A DNA stretch of 64,000 nucleotides from Paucibacter sp963740455 (lineage in GTDB: Bacteria; Pseudomonadota; Gammaproteobacteria; Burkholderiales; Burkholderiaceae_C), in contig CAVUEF010000007.1 in assembly GCA_963740455.1 (NCBI GenBank), positions 62,001 through 126,000 on the forward strand. Direction: 5' to 3'. The first letter of the stretch is position 1; the number at the start of each line of letters is the position of its first letter. This document shows positions 1-10,476 of the stretch, in pieces. The notes below the pieces were generated by a model. The model was not told where the DNA came from, did no database searches, and worked only from the letters and a program-made list of their open reading frames with translations. A program made the translations under genes and the position numbers.

Positions 1-124
1 GGACCTCGACCCGCGTGACATGACTGCTGACATGACCCAGCGCACTCGCCACGACCTCACGCACATGCGCCGACAGCGCCTCGCTGCCTTCGATGTTGTG
101 ATCGGTATTGATTTGAATCTGCAT
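1..124 (-). CDS. HPF/RaiA-family ribosome-associated protein, N-terminal fragment
   Basis: Reading the minus strand from the ATG at 124 gives a protein that begins MQIQINTDHNIEGSEAL and continues open to the window edge, so only about 41 codons are present. The opening matches the small sigma-54-modulation/HPF-like ribosome-binding proteins common in beta- and gammaproteobacteria, which bind the 30S subunit or 100S dimers under stress. A GGAG ribosome-binding site lies about 7 nt before the ATG, which supports the start. The C-terminal part is outside the window, so the subfamily (short HPF-like or longer) cannot be decided. Confidence 0.72.
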   Translation of the reverse strand, partial: MQIQINTDHNIEGSEALSAHVREVVASALGHVSSHVTRVEV

Positions 125-228
125 GGCATTCTCCGTGTGTAGACAAATGGCTTCACGCCCGTGGGTGACGCTCGGTCCCGACAGTGTTCGATGCCGGCAG
201 CGGTGTGCTGCCTTGCGGTCTGCCGTGC

Positions 229-1452
229 TCAGGCGCGTGCCGCGCGCAGGCTTTGCGAGAAGGCGCGCAACTCGGTGATGCCGCTTTCTTCGGCCTTGCG
301 ACACCAGAGCTGCAGGTCGTGCACCAACTGCTCGACCGACACATTGGTGCGCGTCCACAGCAGGCGCAGCTCCTCGCGCATCAGCACCAATTTGTCCAGC
401 ACCGGGCTGGCGGCGCGAGCGCCGGCAATCTCTGCGTGGAAAGCGCTCGGGATACGCTCCTGATCGCGATGCAGCCAGGTCTTGGCTCGCTTGAACTGGT
501 TCCACTTGTCACTGTGCTTGGCGCCCTCGGCCTGCAACTTGGCGAGCTCGACTGTGCACGCGGCCTTGAGCTCGCGGCCGTACTTGGCCATCACCTCGTA
601 GCGATTCGCAATGATGGCTTCAAGCGTGTCCTTGTCGGCCACCAGCTTGACGGCGCCATGGCGCAGCAGCGGCGGCGTCTTGCGCACCTTGGCCAGACCG
701 AGCATTTCAAGCCCGCGTATATAGGCCCAGCCGATATCGAACTCGTACTTCTTTACCGACAGCTTGGCCGAGGTCGGATAGGTGTGGTGGTTGTTGTGCA
801 GTTCTTCGCCGCCAATGATGATGCCCCAGGGCAGGATATTGGTGGAAGCGTCGGGCGCTTCAAAATTGCGATAACCGCGGTGATGCGCCCAGCCGTTGAT
901 GATGCCCGCCGCCGTGATCGGAATCCAGGCCATCTGCAGGGCCCACACCGACAGGCCGATCGCGCCAAACAGCAGCAGATTGACAATCAGCATCAACCCC
1001 ACGCCTTGCCATGTGAACGGGCCGTAGACATGGCGCTCGATCCAGTCGTCGGGCGTTTGGTGTCCGTATTTTTTCAGCGTGCCCTGGTTCTTGATTTCGT
1101 GGCGATAGAGTTCGGCGCCTCGCAGCAGCACGGTCTTGATGCCATAAATCACCGGGCTGTGCGGATCTTCGGCGGTCTCACATTTGGCGTGGTGCTTGCG
1201 GTGCACAGCCACCCATTCCTTGGTCATCTGACCCGTCGTGATCCACAACCAGAAGCGGAAGAAGTGCGCGGGAATCGCGTGCAACTCGAGCGCGCGATGC
1301 GCCTGGCAGCGGTGCAGGTAGATCGTGACCGAGGCAATCGTGATGTGCGTGACCACCAGCGCGTACGCCAGAATCTGCCAAGCGCTGGCATCGGTGATGC
1401 CATGCGCCAACCATTGCAGCAGCGCATCACGCACCGTCATCAATTCATTCAT
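229..1452 (-). CDS. Acyl-CoA / acyl-lipid delta-9 fatty acid desaturase
   Basis: A 407-residue integral membrane desaturase that introduces a cis double bond into saturated acyl chains, adjusting membrane fluidity. The three diiron histidine boxes are visible: HRCQAHR near residue 47, HRKHH near residue 84 and HNNHH near residue 219. Hydrophobic stretches lie between them, as in the OLE1/DesC-like family. The C-terminal 140 residues are hydrophilic and form a long tail that is often seen in Burkholderiales members. The gene lies on the same strand as, and downstream of, rsmB (161 nt apart), with no clear coupling. The preferred substrate (CoA, ACP or phospholipid-bound acyl chain) cannot be read from sequence. 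Confidence 0.9.
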   Translation of the reverse strand: MNELMTVRDALLQWLAHGITDASAWQILAYALVVTHITIASVTIYLHRCQAHRALELHAIPAHFFRFWLWITTGQMTKEWVAVHRKHHAKCETAEDPHSPVIYGIKTVLLRGAELYRHEIKNQGTLKKYGHQTPDDWIERHVYGPFTWQGVGLMLIVNLLLFGAIGLSVWALQMAWIPITAAGIINGWAHHRGYRNFEAPDASTNILPWGIIIGGEELHNNHHTYPTSAKLSVKKYEFDIGWAYIRGLEMLGLAKVRKTPPLLRHGAVKLVADKDTLEAIIANRYEVMAKYGRELKAACTVELAKLQAEGAKHSDKWNQFKRAKTWLHRDQERIPSAFHAEIAGARAASPVLDKLVLMREELRLLWTRTNVSVEQLVHDLQLWCRKAEESGITELRAFSQSLRAARA

Positions 1453-1613
1453 TCAGTTGAAACCTTTCCCGCAGAGCGGGCGCAACAGGCGCGTCAGACC
1501 TTGAAACCGAGGGGCGGATTGTACGCGCGCACCCATTTCCATGCATGTCAGCAGGGCGCCCTGAACCCAGGAATCAGCACTTGAGCAAACGTCATGAGTG
1601 AGAGGCAGATGCT

Positions 1614-2873
1614 TCACTTTCGTTCCCATATGGCAGCAAAGAAACCGTCGGTGTGATGCCGATGCGGCCACAGGCGCAAATAGCCTTGATGCACCAGACT
1701 CTGGGCCTGCGACACATGGGCGCTGGCCAGCACGTTTGCCGCGTCCAGCGCGACAAAGTCCGGATGCGCGGCGCCGAACGCCTGGGCAATGTCCTCGTTC
1801 TCGGTCTGCAGCAGACTGCAAGTGGCGTAGACAAGCCGCCCGCCGGGTTTGAGCAGCCGCGCCGCGCTGTCCAGAATGGCGGCTTGTTTGGCACGCAGTT
1901 CCTCCACCGCCTTGGGCGACTGGCGCCATTTCAGGTCGGGGTTGCGGCGCAAGGTGCCCAGCCCCGAACAGGGCGCATCGACCAGCACGCGGTCCAGCTT
2001 GCCGGCCAGCCGCTTGATGCGCTCGTCGCGCTCATGCGCAATCTGGGCCGGATAGACATTGGACAAGCCGCTGCGTGCCATGCGCGGCTTCAAGGCGTCC
2101 AGCCTGTGGCCCGACGTGTCAAACGCATACAGGCGGCCGGTATTGCGCATCGCCGCACCCAAAGCCAGGGTCTTGCCACCGGCGCCGGCGCAGAAGTCGG
2201 CCACCATTTCGCCGCGCTTGGCATCCACCAGCAAGGCCAGCAGCTGACTGCCTTCGTCTTGCACTTCGACGCTGCCCTTGGTGAAGAGCTCGAGCTTGTT
2301 CAGCGCCGGTTTGCCCGGCACGCGCAGGCCCCAGGGCGAATAGGGTGTGGGCTCCGACGCTATGCCCTGCAGCTTGAGCGCCGCCTGCACCTCGTCGCGC
2401 TTGGCCTTGAGCATATTCACGCGCAAATCCAGTTCGGCCCCTTCGTTCAGGCTTTGCGCGAGCTGCCAGAACTCCGTCTCGCCCAGCGCAGCCTGCAAGG
2501 GATTGGCCAGCCAGTCAGGCAGGTTGTGGCGCAGTTTGGGCGCGAGCGTGCTGCGGTCTGTGGACTGTGCCTGGTTGAGCCATTTCTGTTCGTGCGATTC
2601 GAGGCAGGACTGCAAGAACTTCTCACCCCCCTGCCAACCCAGAATGGCCAGGCGGCGCTCCATTGGACCGAATCCCGACTGGGCAAGATGCTGAAACGCC
2701 AGGCGCTGGCGCAACACCGCATAAACCGTCTCGGCCAAGGTGTGGCGCTCGCGCTGACCGAGGGTCTTGTGTTTGCGAAAGAAGTTGGATACCACGGCGT
2801 CCGCGGGCATGTCGAACTGCAGCACGCTGCGCAGCAGTTCGATCGTCATTTCAAGAAGGGCTTTAGGATGCAT
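1614..2873 (-). CDS. rsmB: 16S rRNA (cytosine-967-C5)-methyltransferase RsmB-like
   Basis: A 419-residue RsmB/NOP2-family RNA m5C methyltransferase. The N-terminal NusB-like region is followed by a Rossmann methyltransferase domain with a SAM loop (DFCAGAGGKT near residue 225). Both catalytic cysteine motifs are present: DAPCSGLGTLRRNPDLKW near 295 and ATCSLLQTENED near 350. The protein methylates C967 of 16S rRNA in E. coli. It is divergent from the small DUF1653 gene, with 44 nt between the start codons that must hold both promoters. It could act on another site, since several NOP2-like paralogues exist, but the PC/TC motif pair makes the RNA m5C chemistry secure. Confidence 0.88.
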   Translation of the reverse strand: MHPKALLEMTIELLRSVLQFDMPADAVVSNFFRKHKTLGQRERHTLAETVYAVLRQRLAFQHLAQSGFGPMERRLAILGWQGGEKFLQSCLESHEQKWLNQAQSTDRSTLAPKLRHNLPDWLANPLQAALGETEFWQLAQSLNEGAELDLRVNMLKAKRDEVQAALKLQGIASEPTPYSPWGLRVPGKPALNKLELFTKGSVEVQDEGSQLLALLVDAKRGEMVADFCAGAGGKTLALGAAMRNTGRLYAFDTSGHRLDALKPRMARSGLSNVYPAQIAHERDERIKRLAGKLDRVLVDAPCSGLGTLRRNPDLKWRQSPKAVEELRAKQAAILDSAARLLKPGGRLVYATCSLLQTENEDIAQAFGAAHPDFVALDAANVLASAHVSQAQSLVHQGYLRLWPHRHHTDGFFAAIWERK

Positions 2874-2917
2874 GGCCCGATTATCCCTGTCGCATCAAGC
2901 CACGCTGCAAAACACGC

Positions 2918-3160
2918 ATGAATGAGACCAATCTGCCGCCGCTGCCCGAAACCCAACCCGGCCGCTATCGGCATTACAAAGGCGGCGAATACGAAGTCAT
3001 GGGCGCCGCACGCCACAGCGAAACGCTGGAGCCCATGGTGGTCTACCGGCCCTTGTACAACGCCAGCGGCTACTGGGTCCGACCGCACGCCATGTTCTTT
3101 GGCACCTTGATCGTCGACGGCCGGGAAGTGCCGCGCTTTGCGCGCATCGACGCGCGCTGA
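2918..3160 (+). CDS. DUF1653 domain protein
   Basis: A small 80-residue cytoplasmic protein consisting almost entirely of a DUF1653 domain. It contains the typical pattern G.Y.HYKGG.YEV.G.A.HSETLEP.VVYR.LY and ends shortly after it. The family has no established biochemical role that I know of. The ATG at 2918 is the first in frame. A second overlapping ATG at 2922 is in another frame and is not used. The stop codon at 3158-3160 directly abuts the stop of the convergent purN gene (3161-3163), leaving no room for a separate terminator. Confidence 0.85.
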   Translation: MNETNLPPLPETQPGRYRHYKGGEYEVMGAARHSETLEPMVVYRPLYNASGYWVRPHAMFFGTLIVDGREVPRFARIDAR

Positions 3161-3787
3161 TCAGATGAAGGACTGCGTCTGCCCTTGCAGTTGTGTGATG
3201 AGACCGTTCTCGATGCTGAGTTCCCCCTGCACCAGCCAGCGCACCGCGCGCGGATAGATCTCATGCTCGCGCACGAGCACGCGCGCTGACAGCGTTGCCT
3301 CGGTGTCGCCCGGCAGCACCGGCACCACCGCCTGCGCAACGATGGGACCGTGATCGAGTTCGGCAGTCACCAGATGCACGGTGGCGCCCGCGACCTTGCA
3401 GCCGGCTTGCAGCGCGCGCTGGTGCGTGTGCAGACCTGGGAACGCAGGCAGCAGCGAGGGGTGGATGTTCAGCAGCCGCCCTTCGAACCGACGCACGAAG
3501 TCAGGCGACAGGATGCGCATGAACCCGGCCAACACCACCACATCGGCTTCATACGACTGAACAACACGCGCCAACTCGGCGTCGAACGCCGCGCGCTCGC
3601 TAAAACCTTTGTGATCAATCACCGCGGTGGCAATGCCGTGCTCGGCAGCAAAGCTCAGACCCGTGGCGTCTGGCCGGTTGCTGATCACCGCCGCAATGCG
3701 TGCCGGCCACGCTTCGGCCGCGCAGGCTCTCACAATCGCCTCCATATTGGAGCCGCGGCCCGAGATCAGGATCACGATGTTTTTCAT
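3161..3787 (-). CDS. purN: Phosphoribosylglycinamide formyltransferase (PurN)
   Basis: A 208-residue GAR transformylase that uses 10-formyl-tetrahydrofolate to formylate GAR in the third step of purine synthesis. The start is set at the ATG at 3787 (MKNIVILISGRGSNMEAI), because the family begins here. An in-frame ATG ten codons upstream would add residues without similarity. The catalytic Asn-His-Asp set is seen as NIHPSLLPAF near residue 107 and D near 145 (AELDHGPIVAQ). The P-loop-like SGRGSN is at the N-terminus. It is convergent with the DUF1653 gene and divergent from trpS (90 nt between starts). Confidence 0.95.
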   Translation of the reverse strand: MKNIVILISGRGSNMEAIVRACAAEAWPARIAAVISNRPDATGLSFAAEHGIATAVIDHKGFSERAAFDAELARVVQSYEADVVVLAGFMRILSPDFVRRFEGRLLNIHPSLLPAFPGLHTHQRALQAGCKVAGATVHLVTAELDHGPIVAQAVVPVLPGDTEATLSARVLVREHEIYPRAVRWLVQGELSIENGLITQLQGQTQSFI

Positions 3788-3877
3788 GGTGCGGCAGTTT
3801 AGGGCAATGCTGAACAAGTCCTCAGCGGTGGGGTGCCTACAATCTGGCTCCCCACCCGACCGCCATCAACATACGCC

Positions 3878-4897
3878 ATGACACAGGACACTCTTGCAAC
3901 AGCCAGCGCGCGCCAGCGCGTGCTGTCGGGCATGCGCCCGACCGGCGCACTGCATCTGGGCCATTACCACGGCGCGCTCAAGAACTGGGTGGGTTTGCAG
4001 TCCGGGTTCGACTGCTTCTTCTTCGTGGCCGACTGGCATGCCATGACAACGCATTACCAGGACCGTGCCGACATCGAACGCAATGTCTATGACATGGTGA
4101 TCGATTGGCTGGCCGCCGGCATCGACCCCGAGCAGTCGACGCTCTTCATCCAGAGCCGCATGCCCGAGCACGCCGAGCTCTTCACGCTGCTGGCGATGAG
4201 CACGCCCTTGAGATGGCTCGAGCGCATGCCAAGCTACAAAGAGCATATCGGCAAGAGCCGGGATCAGGCGACTTACGGTTTCCTCGGCTATCCGCTGCTG
4301 CAGGCCGCCGACATCCTGATCTACAAGGCGGCGTTTGTGCCGGTGGGCGAAGATCAGGCGCCGCATGTCGAGGTCACGCGCGAAGTGGCGCGTCGCTTCA
4401 ACCATATCTATTGTCCGGACCAATCCATTTTTCCGGAGCCCCAGGCCTTGCTGACCGAGACCGCGCGCCTGACCGGACTGGACGGCGAGAAGATGAGCAA
4501 GAGCTATGGCAATGCGATTGCCATGCGCGATGCGCCCTCGGTGGTCGAGCAAAAAGTCAAGACCATGCCGACCGACCCGCAGCGCGTGCACCGCTCGGAC
4601 CCCGGTGATCCCGCGCGCTGTCCGGTGTGGCAATTCCATCGCCTGTATTCGGATGCCGCTACGCAAACCTGGGCCGCGCAAGGCTGCCGGAGCGCAGACA
4701 TCGGCTGCCTCGACTGCAAGCAGCCGGTTATCGACGCAATTCTGAAGGAACAGGCCCCCTGGCACGAACGCGCCGAGCAATACCTGAGCCATCCGAAACA
4801 GGTGCAATGGATCATCGAAGTGGGCGCCGAGCGCGCCCGCGCCGTGGCGCGCAAGACCATGCGCGAAGTGCGCACCGCGATGGGCCTGGCGTATTGA
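3878..4897 (+). CDS. trpS: Tryptophan--tRNA ligase
   Basis: A 339-residue class I aminoacyl-tRNA synthetase that charges tRNA-Trp. The HIGH-type motif is HLGH near residue 27 and the KMSKS loop is DGEKMSKS near 206. The start is the ATG at 3878 (MTQDTLATASARQRVLSGMRPTG). An upstream in-frame ATG at 3833 would add 15 unrelated residues. The stop codon overlaps the ATG of the following gene (TGATG at 4895-4899), so the two are translationally coupled. Confidence 0.95.
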   Translation: MTQDTLATASARQRVLSGMRPTGALHLGHYHGALKNWVGLQSGFDCFFFVADWHAMTTHYQDRADIERNVYDMVIDWLAAGIDPEQSTLFIQSRMPEHAELFTLLAMSTPLRWLERMPSYKEHIGKSRDQATYGFLGYPLLQAADILIYKAAFVPVGEDQAPHVEVTREVARRFNHIYCPDQSIFPEPQALLTETARLTGLDGEKMSKSYGNAIAMRDAPSVVEQKVKTMPTDPQRVHRSDPGDPARCPVWQFHRLYSDAATQTWAAQGCRSADIGCLDCKQPVIDAILKEQAPWHERAEQYLSHPKQVQWIIEVGAERARAVARKTMREVRTAMGLAY

Positions 4898-5370
4898 TGC
4901 ACGGCGCAGCGCCGATGGCCGCCATCCACATCACCGACATCGAAGCCGCCATCAATTGGTGGCGAGCGCGCTCGCCATCAGACGGCCTGCGCGCCTGCCC
5001 CGAGGTGCGCGCGCTGGCCGAGGTCTACGGCGGGCTTGTCTATCACCGGGCAGACGCCTGCGACGAAGACACCATGCTTGAACCCGCCAAGACCGCCTGG
5101 CTCACCTGGTACCGCAGCACGCCCGATGCGCCCTGCATCGCCATCTGCTCGACCAGCCAGGGCGATGCGGTGTGCAAGGGATGCGGCCGCACCTTTGACG
5201 AGGTCCAGCACTGGACCGTCATGACGCCGGCAGAAAAACGCGCCACCTGGCGCCGCATCACGATCGAAGCGACGGCCTGGCGCTTCAATCGGTATGCAGA
5301 GCGGGCGCAGACAGCCAGCGGCCTGGACCCCGACGGCGCTGCGCCGCCGCCCGGCGGGCATGTCGCGTGA
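4897..5370 (+). CDS. DUF3717-DUF1289 two-domain protein
   Basis: A 157-residue cytoplasmic protein with two recognisable small domains. Residues about 7-65 form a DUF3717 domain (IHITDIEAAINWWR). Residues about 84-110 form a cysteine-bearing DUF1289 domain (CIAICSTSQGDAVCKGCGRT, then W), whose four cysteines probably bind a metal. The gene starts inside the trpS stop codon, so it is co-transcribed and coupled with trpS. A second ATG six codons in (4915) is an alternative start. No function is established for either domain. The pairing could suggest a redox or metal-sensing accessory role, but that is inference only. Confidence 0.8.
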   Translation: MHGAAPMAAIHITDIEAAINWWRARSPSDGLRACPEVRALAEVYGGLVYHRADACDEDTMLEPAKTAWLTWYRSTPDAPCIAICSTSQGDAVCKGCGRTFDEVQHWTVMTPAEKRATWRRITIEATAWRFNRYAERAQTASGLDPDGAAPPPGGHVA

Positions 5371-5518
5371 GCTCGGCGGGCGCCCATCCTTGCCCGGCAA
5401 CGCGCTGGCTCGACAGCTTGCATCGCATCACTGTCCTGGCCGGTGTACATCGGCCTGCTGGGTGAGATGCCGACCGTGGTGCTGCCCGCCACCTTGCTGT
5501 TCGCGGCCTACCGCGGCT

Positions 5519-6901
5519 TCAAGGCTGCGCAGGCAGATCCAGCACAAAGCAGCTCCCGCCACCCGTGCGCGCCGCGCAGCGCACGCTGCCCTGGTGGCGC
5601 TGTGCGATCTGCTTGACCAGGCTCAGCCCCAGCCCAACGCCGCCGGCCAGTTCGGCGTGTCCCGGCAGCCTGAAAAACGGCTCAAAAATGCGCTCGCGCA
5701 TCTCCTGCGGAACGCCGGGGCCGCGGTCGCACACTTGCAGTTCGATGCGCCGGTCTGCCAACATCGCGAGCCTCACCAACACCTCGCCTCCGCCATAGCG
5801 CCTGGCGTTTTCCAGCAAGTTGCGCAGCGCGCGGCGCAGCAGCCGCTCGTCGCCCAAGACGCGCAGCGGCGTGCTCCCCTGCGCCTCCACCTGAGCGCCG
5901 GTGCGCGCCGCCTCTTCGGCGGCCAGGCCCAGCAAGTCGAGCACCTGATCATGCTCGGTACCGGCCTGGTTTGCTGCATCGAGCCGGCTCGCCAGCAGCA
6001 CCTCTTCCACCAGGGCATCGAGCTCGCCGATATTGGTATCAATTTCACGCCGCAACAACTCGCTATGCGCCGGCGTCGCCGCTTCGCTCAAGGACAGGGC
6101 CATCTTCAGCCGGGTCAGCGGCGAGCGCAGCTCATGGCTGGCATTGGCGAGCAGGCTTTGATGCGATCGCAACAAGACCTCGACCTGGTCGGCGGTGCGG
6201 TTGAAGCTGCGCGCCAGCCTGGCCACCTCGTCCTTGCCCTGATCGTCCACCCGAAGGGCGAGCTGGCCCGCACCAAACTGCTCGACCCCGCGCTGCAAGG
6301 CCTCCAGCCTGCGGGTCAGTCGACGCACCACGGGAAACGCGCCGATCGCCACGCCCAGGAACAGCAACACCAGCAAGATGATCAGGGTCAGCCCGCTTTT
6401 CCAGGCCGGCAGAAAGCCAGGCAGCCAGGATGACTCCACCTCGGGGCGCACTTCGGGCCTCAAGTGCGGCGGGAGTCGCGCAAAACCAGCGTCATGCGCA
6501 GCGCGGGCAACCCGCCTGAAGGGACCCCCTCGCATCATCCACAGCGTGCGCCCGTCTTCCAGACGCACGGCAAAGGCCGAACCGATCTGCTCCCGTTCGT
6601 GCCTCAGATAAGAATCCGAGCTGGCAATGCGTATGCCCTTTGGATCGTCCATCGCCAATGGAATGCGCAGGAGCTCAGACCACTCCAGCAAAGCCTCGGC
6701 CTGTTCGGCACTCGGCGCGTCGACACCCGGCAGCGAGCGGTGAATCAGCGTGGCCATGGCCGTCAGGCGCTCGGTGGCGGTGGCTTCGTTGCGCACACGC
6801 TCCTGTTCGAAGTGGCGCTGAAACAACCAACCCGACCCAAAAGCAAAGGCCAGCAGCAACACCACCAGCGTCAGGTAGATGCGCAGGTACAGCGCCTTCA
6901 T
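5519..6901 (-). CDS. Sensor histidine kinase, CpxA-like
   Basis: A 460-residue membrane histidine kinase. A first membrane segment (about residues 5-25) and a second (about 170-195, LTLIILLVLLFLGVAIGAF) bracket a periplasmic sensor region. A HAMP linker, a HisKA domain with the phospho-acceptor motif NASHELRSPLTR, and a HATPase domain follow, with N box LLENARRYG, G1 CDRGPGVP, F box FEPFFRLP and G2 GGVGLGLSLV. It lies 30 nt downstream of its response regulator and close to a CpxP/Spy-like gene on the same strand. That layout argues for an envelope-stress system of the Cpx type. The actual stimulus is not visible. Confidence 0.9.
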   Translation of the reverse strand: MKALYLRIYLTLVVLLLAFAFGSGWLFQRHFEQERVRNEATATERLTAMATLIHRSLPGVDAPSAEQAEALLEWSELLRIPLAMDDPKGIRIASSDSYLRHEREQIGSAFAVRLEDGRTLWMMRGGPFRRVARAAHDAGFARLPPHLRPEVRPEVESSWLPGFLPAWKSGLTLIILLVLLFLGVAIGAFPVVRRLTRRLEALQRGVEQFGAGQLALRVDDQGKDEVARLARSFNRTADQVEVLLRSHQSLLANASHELRSPLTRLKMALSLSEAATPAHSELLRREIDTNIGELDALVEEVLLASRLDAANQAGTEHDQVLDLLGLAAEEAARTGAQVEAQGSTPLRVLGDERLLRRALRNLLENARRYGGGEVLVRLAMLADRRIELQVCDRGPGVPQEMRERIFEPFFRLPGHAELAGGVGLGLSLVKQIAQRHQGSVRCAARTGGGSCFVLDLPAQP

Positions 6902-6931
6902 CAGCCCACTCGCCTGACCAAGCGCACGCGT

Positions 6932-7651
6932 TCAATCCGCGTGATCATGCGTGTCGTCTTGTTTGCGGGCAAACACATAACCGGCGCCGCGTATCGTCAG
7001 CACGCGGCGCGGATTGCGGGCATCGTCCTCGATCACCGAGCGTATGCGCGAAATGTGCACGTCTATCGATCGATCAAACGCGTCAAGCGGATGGCCTTTG
7101 AGCGTGTCCATGATCTGGTCGCGCGACAGCACTCGGCCCGGACTCTGTGCCAGCACCACCAGCAGATCGAATTGATGTCCGGTCAAGTCGCAGACCTGAC
7201 CGTCGAGTCGCGCCACGCGCGAGGCCAGATCGATTTCAAGTCGGCCGAACCGCAGCAGGTCCTTGTCGGTCACCTCGGGCTCGGCGCGTCTGAGCAAGGC
7301 CTTCACGCGCGCCAGCAATTCGCGTGGCTCGAACGGCTTGGCCAGGTAGTCGTCGGCGCCCAGTTCCAGCCCAACGATGCGATCCATCGGTTCGCCGCGC
7401 GCGGTCAGCATCAGGAGCGGCAAGCGTCGTGTACGCGCATTCGTGCGCAACTCGCGGCACAAATCCAGACCGTCGCCGTCGGGAAGCATCAGGTCCAGCA
7501 GCAGCAATCCGTACTCGCCATTCAACAAGCATTCGCGGCCCTCGCGCAAGTTGGCCGCCACCGTTACCTCGAAACCGGCTGCGCACAGATACTCGCTCAC
7601 CATGCCAGTGAGTCTGGCATCGTCGTCAATCATCAGCAATGGTGTACCCAT
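6932..7651 (-). CDS. OmpR/CpxR-type response regulator
   Basis: A 239-residue regulator with an N-terminal receiver domain (acidic pocket near residues 8-10 IDDD, phospho-Asp in LLLDLMLPDGDGLDL near 52, Lys in DDYLAKPFEPRELL) and a C-terminal winged-helix DNA-binding domain (LTGHQFDLLVVLAQSPGRVL ... RSIDVHISRIR). The start is the ATG at 7651 (MGTPLLMIDDD). The longer open frame upstream carries residues not found in the family. It is paired with the kinase gene immediately downstream. A 141-nt gap separates it from the upstream periplasmic LTxxQ protein, so the three genes may form one regulon-operon. Confidence 0.92.
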   Translation of the reverse strand: MGTPLLMIDDDARLTGMVSEYLCAAGFEVTVAANLREGRECLLNGEYGLLLLDLMLPDGDGLDLCRELRTNARTRRLPLLMLTARGEPMDRIVGLELGADDYLAKPFEPRELLARVKALLRRAEPEVTDKDLLRFGRLEIDLASRVARLDGQVCDLTGHQFDLLVVLAQSPGRVLSRDQIMDTLKGHPLDAFDRSIDVHISRIRSVIEDDARNPRRVLTIRGAGYVFARKQDDTHDHAD

Positions 7652-7792
7652 GGAGACTCTCAAGGAAACGTCAGACCGTACCAAGTCTTGCGATGCCACG
7701 TCGGGGGCAGCGGGCTTGGCACGGAACAAACCAGCCGCAAGCATAAGCCCGACGGCCAAAGGGACGCGCCAAGCCAGGCGCCGCGCGGCAGA

Positions 7793-8296
7793 TCACTTGC
7801 CGAGGGCGGGTGCCGACGCGCCATGCGAGTGTTCGGCCCTGCGGGTGTGTCGCGCTTGCATGCGCGCCACCAACTTGACACGCTGCTCGGGCGTCAACAC
7901 ACGCGACACATCAACCAGCACCTGGGTCATGCGCTTGCTGACCTGATCGTGCTGGGCCAACATCTGCTGGCGCAACGCCTCCACCGCATTGGCATCGACC
8001 ACCGGCGCGGCAAACAGCGCCAGACCTTGTTCGTGCAGCTTGCGCCCCGCTTCATGCTGGGGCTTCATGTCGAGCATCGCGGCTTGCACGATCTGCTTGA
8101 TCTGAGCACTTTGAGCGGCGCTGGCATCCACCGATTCGAGCATGTGCTCCATGCGTTTGCCGCCGCCGAACATCGAACCAAACTCCGGGCCCCCGCGACC
8201 CGGCATCGCTTGTGCAGGCACCGTGAGTGCGGCCCCTGCCAGCATCGCCGCGACCAACGATGCCTTCAATACTTGTTTCAGGAACAGCTTGGACAT
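7793..8296 (-). CDS. Spy/CpxP-family periplasmic protein
   Basis: A 167-residue exported protein. It has a signal peptide (residues 1-30, cleavage near VPAQA) followed by a largely helical, charge-rich domain with the LTxxQ motif LTPEQR near residue 137. CpxP and Spy proteins bind misfolded periplasmic proteins. CpxP also inhibits its sensor kinase. Location directly upstream of the OmpR/CpxA-like pair supports a CpxP-like feedback role. A GGAG ribosome-binding site lies about 9 nt before the ATG. The His-rich C-terminus (RRAEHSHGASAP) might bind metal, which is speculative. Confidence 0.85.
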   Translation of the reverse strand: MSKLFLKQVLKASLVAAMLAGAALTVPAQAMPGRGGPEFGSMFGGGKRMEHMLESVDASAAQSAQIKQIVQAAMLDMKPQHEAGRKLHEQGLALFAAPVVDANAVEALRQQMLAQHDQVSKRMTQVLVDVSRVLTPEQRVKLVARMQARHTRRAEHSHGASAPALGK

Positions 8297-8390
8297 TTGG
8301 AACTCCGAAGGTTGATCAAGAAGTCTTCAATGTCGTCGCACCATGTATCAGTGCGATGGCGCAGCGGTAAAGATGTGTGAACGCACGCCG

Positions 8391-8428
8391 CAAAGCAAAC
8401 AGCCGCCACGCATGGCTGCGGGCGGCTG
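8391..8428 (-). terminator. Probable intrinsic terminator of ettA
   Basis: An inverted repeat CAGCCGCC (8400-8407) / GGCGGCTG (8421-8428) with a 13-nt loop is followed on the minus strand by TTTGCTTTG. It lies 36 nt beyond the ettA stop codon. The T-tract is interrupted, so efficiency may be modest. Confidence 0.5.
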
Positions 8429-8463
8429 CGGCGCATCGACCGGGGCCGGTCAGCCCGCCAGCT

Positions 8464-10128
<1,665 letters not shown>

Positions 10129-10476
10129 GGGTATCTGGTGTTGAGTGAATGAAGTGGGCGTGGCGCGTCACGGCTGCGCCAGCGAGTCGCCAAAACTTGT
10201 GGGGCCGGGCTGCCGAGCGCCTTGCACCAAAGGCAAGAAGCAGGAGACGCCAATGAAGCGCCGCCGTCGCGACAAGGCCGACAAATGACCGCGCTTGGAT
10301 CAGCAAGCCGCGTATTGTCGCAGACGCAGGTTAGAATGCGCGCCAGTAGCTGCGAGTCCAGTCACCGAGCTACGGTCATCTCTGACACCGGCAACGCCCC
10401 AACGTTCCGCCATTTTCATTCCGCCTGCGACTGACGCCCTTTCAAGTGGCGACAGGCTGAACCACCTGGTTCCCAC
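10129..10476. other. Divergent promoter region ettA / rhlE (348 nt, no gene seen)
   Basis: No convincing coding region or RNA gene was found here. Both flanking genes start outwards, so it must contain two promoters. A small inverted repeat GAACC-ACCT-GGTTC lies at 10459-10472, a few bases before the rhlE ATG, and might affect ribosome access. I could not pick out -35/-10 boxes with confidence. Confidence 0.5.

Noticed and set aside
5371..5518. A hydrophobic stretch (PVYIGLLGEMPTVVLPATLL) after the DUF1289 stop that might be a tiny membrane protein.
   Set aside because: There is no start codon with a ribosome-binding site before it, and the frame then runs into the antisense of the kinase gene. 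Support is too weak.
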